Positions 7,601 through 8,598 of a stretch of DNA of 8,598 nucleotides are shown here, one piece after another. The position numbers were made by a program, and so were the translations under genes. The notes below the pieces were generated by a model. The model was not told where the DNA came from. It worked only from the letters and a program-made list of their open reading frames with translations, and ran no database searches. The stretch is from the NCBI GenBank assembly GCA_021781255.1, contig JAJXXG010001088.1:6997-15594 (forward strand). Reading direction: 5' to 3'. The first letter of the stretch is position 1. Every line of letters starts with the position of its first letter. This stretch comes from Acidobacteriota bacterium (lineage in GTDB: Bacteria; Acidobacteriota; Terriglobia; Terriglobales; Acidobacteriaceae).

Positions 7601-7799
7601 ATGTGACCTGATCTTCAATCACATTCGGAGGCTCTCCCTGCCACTCCGTGTGAATGATGACCTGCACGTCGCTGATGTCGGGGAGTGCATCGAGCGGCAC
7701 GTGCCGAAGGCACCATAGACCGGCAACAAACAAAAGAGCTACGCTTGTGAAAACCAGAAATGGATTGCGCGCGCACCAGGCAATGATTCGTGAAATCAT
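4647..7799 (-). CDS. cusA: CusA/CzcA-family heavy-metal efflux RND transporter, Cu(I)/Ag(I) type
   Basis: Inner-membrane proton-driven pump of a tripartite metal efflux system; 1050 residues, the usual size. I chose the ATG at 7799 over the GTG at 7802 because GGGAGG (7806-7811) stands 6 bases before it. The protein has the RND layout: TM1 near residues 12-31, a large periplasmic part to about 340, TM2-6 to about 500, a second periplasmic part from about 555 to 865, and TM8-12 from about 866 to the end. The TM4 segment reads A-V-G-V-L-I-D-A-A-I-V-M-V-E-N (398-412), with Asp404 and Glu411. This fits the monovalent-cation (HME4, CusA/SilA) pattern and not the D-F-G...D-G-A pattern of Zn/Co/Cd or Ni/Co pumps. 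Met567, Met617 and Met666 fall where E. coli CusA has Met573, Met623 and Met672, the Cu(I)/Ag(I) site, with a constant offset of 6. Glu933 in A-V-E-T-G-V matches the TM10 relay glutamate. The gene overlaps the adaptor stop (TGATG), so the two are translated together. Family assignment is firm; metal specificity is inferred. Confidence 0.95.
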   Translation of the reverse strand: MISRIIAWCARNPFLVFTSVALLFVAGLWCLRHVPLDALPDISDVQVIIHTEWQGEPPNVIEDQVTYPIVSALLAAPQVKSVRAQTMFGDSYVFVVFQDGTDLYWARSRVIEYLQQIAGKLPPDVHPAIGPDATGAGWVYEYAIVDRNHNRSLADLRALQDWFLRYQLETVPGVAEVASIGGFVRQYQVNLDPNKLFSYGISAGTVIERVRQSTNEVGGDVLEMSGAEYMVRGLGYLRSLADLENVPVATKNGTPVLVRDLGTVTFGPDVRRGAADWQGEGETVGGIVVMRYGMNALNVINGVKAKFREIAPSLPSGVEIVTGYDRSWLINESIHTLKRDLIAEAIIVSFVSIVFLFHFRSALVPILTLPIAVVAAFIPMYYLHVSSNIMSLGGLALAVGVLIDAAIVMVENGHRHLAERDDVPDETERRRILVGAAQQVGPALFYSLIIIVVSFLPVFLLEAQEGRMFRPLAWTKSLALMFSSLLSITLVPALMPLFLRGKLRPEAKNPAARITQAMYLPVLRWSLRHWKLVIVLNLIFLGVTIPLYFRLGSQFMPALYEGSALYMPSALPGISITQAVSLMQEQDRIIRSFPEVSTVFGTVGRSDSATDNAPLDMYDTTIMLKPREQWRVGMTYEKLIQQMDEKLQFPGLTNTWTMPVRNRLDMELTGIKTSIGIKIQGPDLAHIEDIGARMQQILSSMPQTSSAFAERVSQGFYLNVEVNRPEAARYGLTVADVQRVISSEIGGANIAQNVEGRERFPIAVRYQRDFRDHPEDLSRALIATPSGEQIPVSAVARVYFSRGPAMIRDEDGALTGYVYLDLKTHDYGGFVDRANKLMQQSLALSAGYTWRWAGEYEFEMRAKERLKIILPIVFFVIFMLLYLVFKSATEAAVLIFPTLYAMSGGLLLQWMMGYNFSVAVWVGYIALFGIAVETGVVMVVYLHEAFQRHAAHGEPMTEQVLEEAVIDGAVQRLRPKLMTVTAVILSLAPILWETGIGSDVMKPIAAPIVGGMITSTIHVLILVPVFFLLIKRRALRRGLLAAKQEQHMAE

Positions 7800-8598
7800 C
7801 ACATGCCTCCCGCAGCGTTTATGCTCAGATGCTTTGTTTCAATGCTCTTTCCCTCACGCTGGACGCTCACTGTGACCTGCCAGGTGCCTTCTGACTCCAG
7901 TTGCAGCGAGCCTTCATAGTTGCCGTTGCCCTTGTCTGCAAGAGCAGCGGGGACGCGCACGGCGGCCATTCCCATGGCAGGCATGGCCGGCATCAGGAAG
8001 ATCGCGCTGACCTGCGCGCCGGCGAGCGGCTTGCCATCAGGGCCGGTTAACTTTACGCGCACGATGTTTGCGCCTTTGCGCGCCGGCGAGGGCTGCGTGC
8101 TCAGGTCAATCTGCACCTGCGAAGGCGGCGCTGCGCTTGATGCTGCGGAGGGTTGCTGCGCCGGGGGCACAAAAGAGCCGAAAGCTGCCTGCAACTGCGC
8201 CTCCGAGTCCACCAGAAAGTTGGCCGAGCTGACAACCTGTTCGCCGGCCTTGAGGCCGCTGAGCACAATGACGGAATCGCCAATCTGCAACCCTGTCTCA
8301 ATCGTGCGAGGTTCCAGATTACCGCCTCCGTGATCGATGAATGCGATGGCGCGTGAACCCGTGCGCAACACTGCGGTGGACGGCACAACCAGTTGCCGCC
8401 CCATCGGCGCTGCGATGGCGACATTGACATACATGCCCGGCTTGAGCACCACGCCGGGATTCGAAAAGATGAGGCGCACGCGCACGGTGCGCGTCGTCAA
8501 GTCCACCTGCGGCAGAATCTGATCGATGCGGCCGTTGAAGTGGCGGCCGGGATAAGCATCCACCGTGACCTGCGCAGGATCGCCCGGCTTCAGGCGGC
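7799..8598 (-). CDS. cusB: CusB-type RND periplasmic adaptor with C-terminal YtkA-like domain (5' end outside window)
   Basis: The membrane-fusion subunit that joins the RND pump to an outer-membrane channel and can hand metal to the pump. The frame is open to the right edge, leaving 265 visible residues; the N-terminus, hairpin and start are outside, and the GTG at 8561-8563 is internal. The visible start (K-P-G-D-P-A-Q-V-T-V-D-A-Y-P-G) and the later D-L-T-T-R-T-V-R-V-R and L-K-P-G-M-Y-V-N-V are typical of the beta-barrel domain of CusB-like adaptors. The membrane-proximal domain runs to about residue 135 (G-L-K-A-G-E-Q-V-V, then F-L-V-D-S-E). A Pro/Ala/Ser/Gln-rich linker (bases about 8084-8170) leads to a further domain of about 95 residues (bases about 7814-8101). 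That domain looks like YtkA/FixH-type beta-sandwich domains: V-K-L-T-G-P-D-G-K-P-L-A-G-A-Q-V, a Met-rich M-P-A-M-P-A-M-G-M stretch, N-Y-E-G and G-T-W-Q-V-T-V. The Met-rich stretch could bind copper, but that is inference. The last codons overlap the cusA start. Confidence 0.93.
   Translation of the reverse strand, partial: RLKPGDPAQVTVDAYPGRHFNGRIDQILPQVDLTTRTVRVRLIFSNPGVVLKPGMYVNVAIAAPMGRQLVVPSTAVLRTGSRAIAFIDHGGGNLEPRTIETGLQIGDSVIVLSGLKAGEQVVSSANFLVDSEAQLQAAFGSFVPPAQQPSAASSAAPPSQVQIDLSTQPSPARKGANIVRVKLTGPDGKPLAGAQVSAIFLMPAMPAMGMAAVRVPAALADKGNGNYEGSLQLESEGTWQVTVSVQREGKSIETKHLSINAAGGM
7806..7811 (-). promoter_or_regulatory. Ribosome binding site that sets the cusA start
   Basis: GGGAGG, read on the minus strand inside the last codons of cusB, lies 6 bases before the ATG at 7799 and only 3 before the alternative GTG at 7802. 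The spacing favours the ATG. The ATG shares its A with the adaptor's TGA (7799-7801), giving a TGATG stop-start overlap typical of coupled translation. Confidence 0.75.

Noticed and set aside
7800..7802. GTG as the start of the RND pump
   Set aside because: It leaves only 3 bases to the GGGAGG ribosome site, while the next codon, ATG at 7799, has 6 and gives a TGATG overlap.

Overview
The window looks like an ordinary chromosomal stretch of a moderately GC-rich bacterium. I suggest an Acidobacteriota member (Terriglobia/Acidobacteriaceae type). This is an inference from the mix of genes: a long-tailed Fpg/Nei glycosylase, a Tat-exported GH39-like hydrolase, a secreted 'SGTWKLN' protein and a CusB with a C-terminal YtkA-like domain. 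No marker gene in the window proves it.

Layout. Bases 1-803 are read from the + strand: the 3' two thirds of an Fpg/Nei-family DNA glycosylase gene (1-615), then a complete tRNA-Leu(CAG) with an encoded CCA end (717-803). Bases 804-1197 hold no gene I can support. Everything from 1198 to the end is read from the - strand, so the two halves converge on the gene-free tract. In transcription order (right to left) the - strand carries: the C-terminal part of a CusB-type periplasmic adaptor, running off the right edge (7799-8598); a CusA-type heavy-metal RND pump (4647-7799), translationally coupled to it; a secreted dienelactone-hydrolase-family protein (3490-4419); a Tat-exported GH39-like glycoside hydrolase (1754-3298); and a small secreted protein of unknown function (1198-1704) that follows the GH39 gene by 49 bases.

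How the genes work together. The cusB-cusA pair forms the inner-membrane and periplasmic parts of a tripartite efflux pump. The TM4 signature and three conserved methionines of CusA point to Cu(I)/Ag(I) rather than Zn/Co/Cd. The outer-membrane channel gene is not in the window and may lie to the right. The GH39-like protein and the small protein look like a two-gene transcription unit for exported proteins, possibly for plant or microbial polysaccharide use. The DLH-family gene stands alone between two intergenic regions of about 190-230 bases. The glycosylase and the tRNA are housekeeping functions.

I found no CRISPR array, insertion sequence, phage gene, toxin-antitoxin pair or clear sign of an undescribed system. 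The most useful second looks are the adaptor-YtkA fusion, the altered zinc finger of the glycosylase, the GH39/small-protein pair and the long tail of the DLH-family protein.
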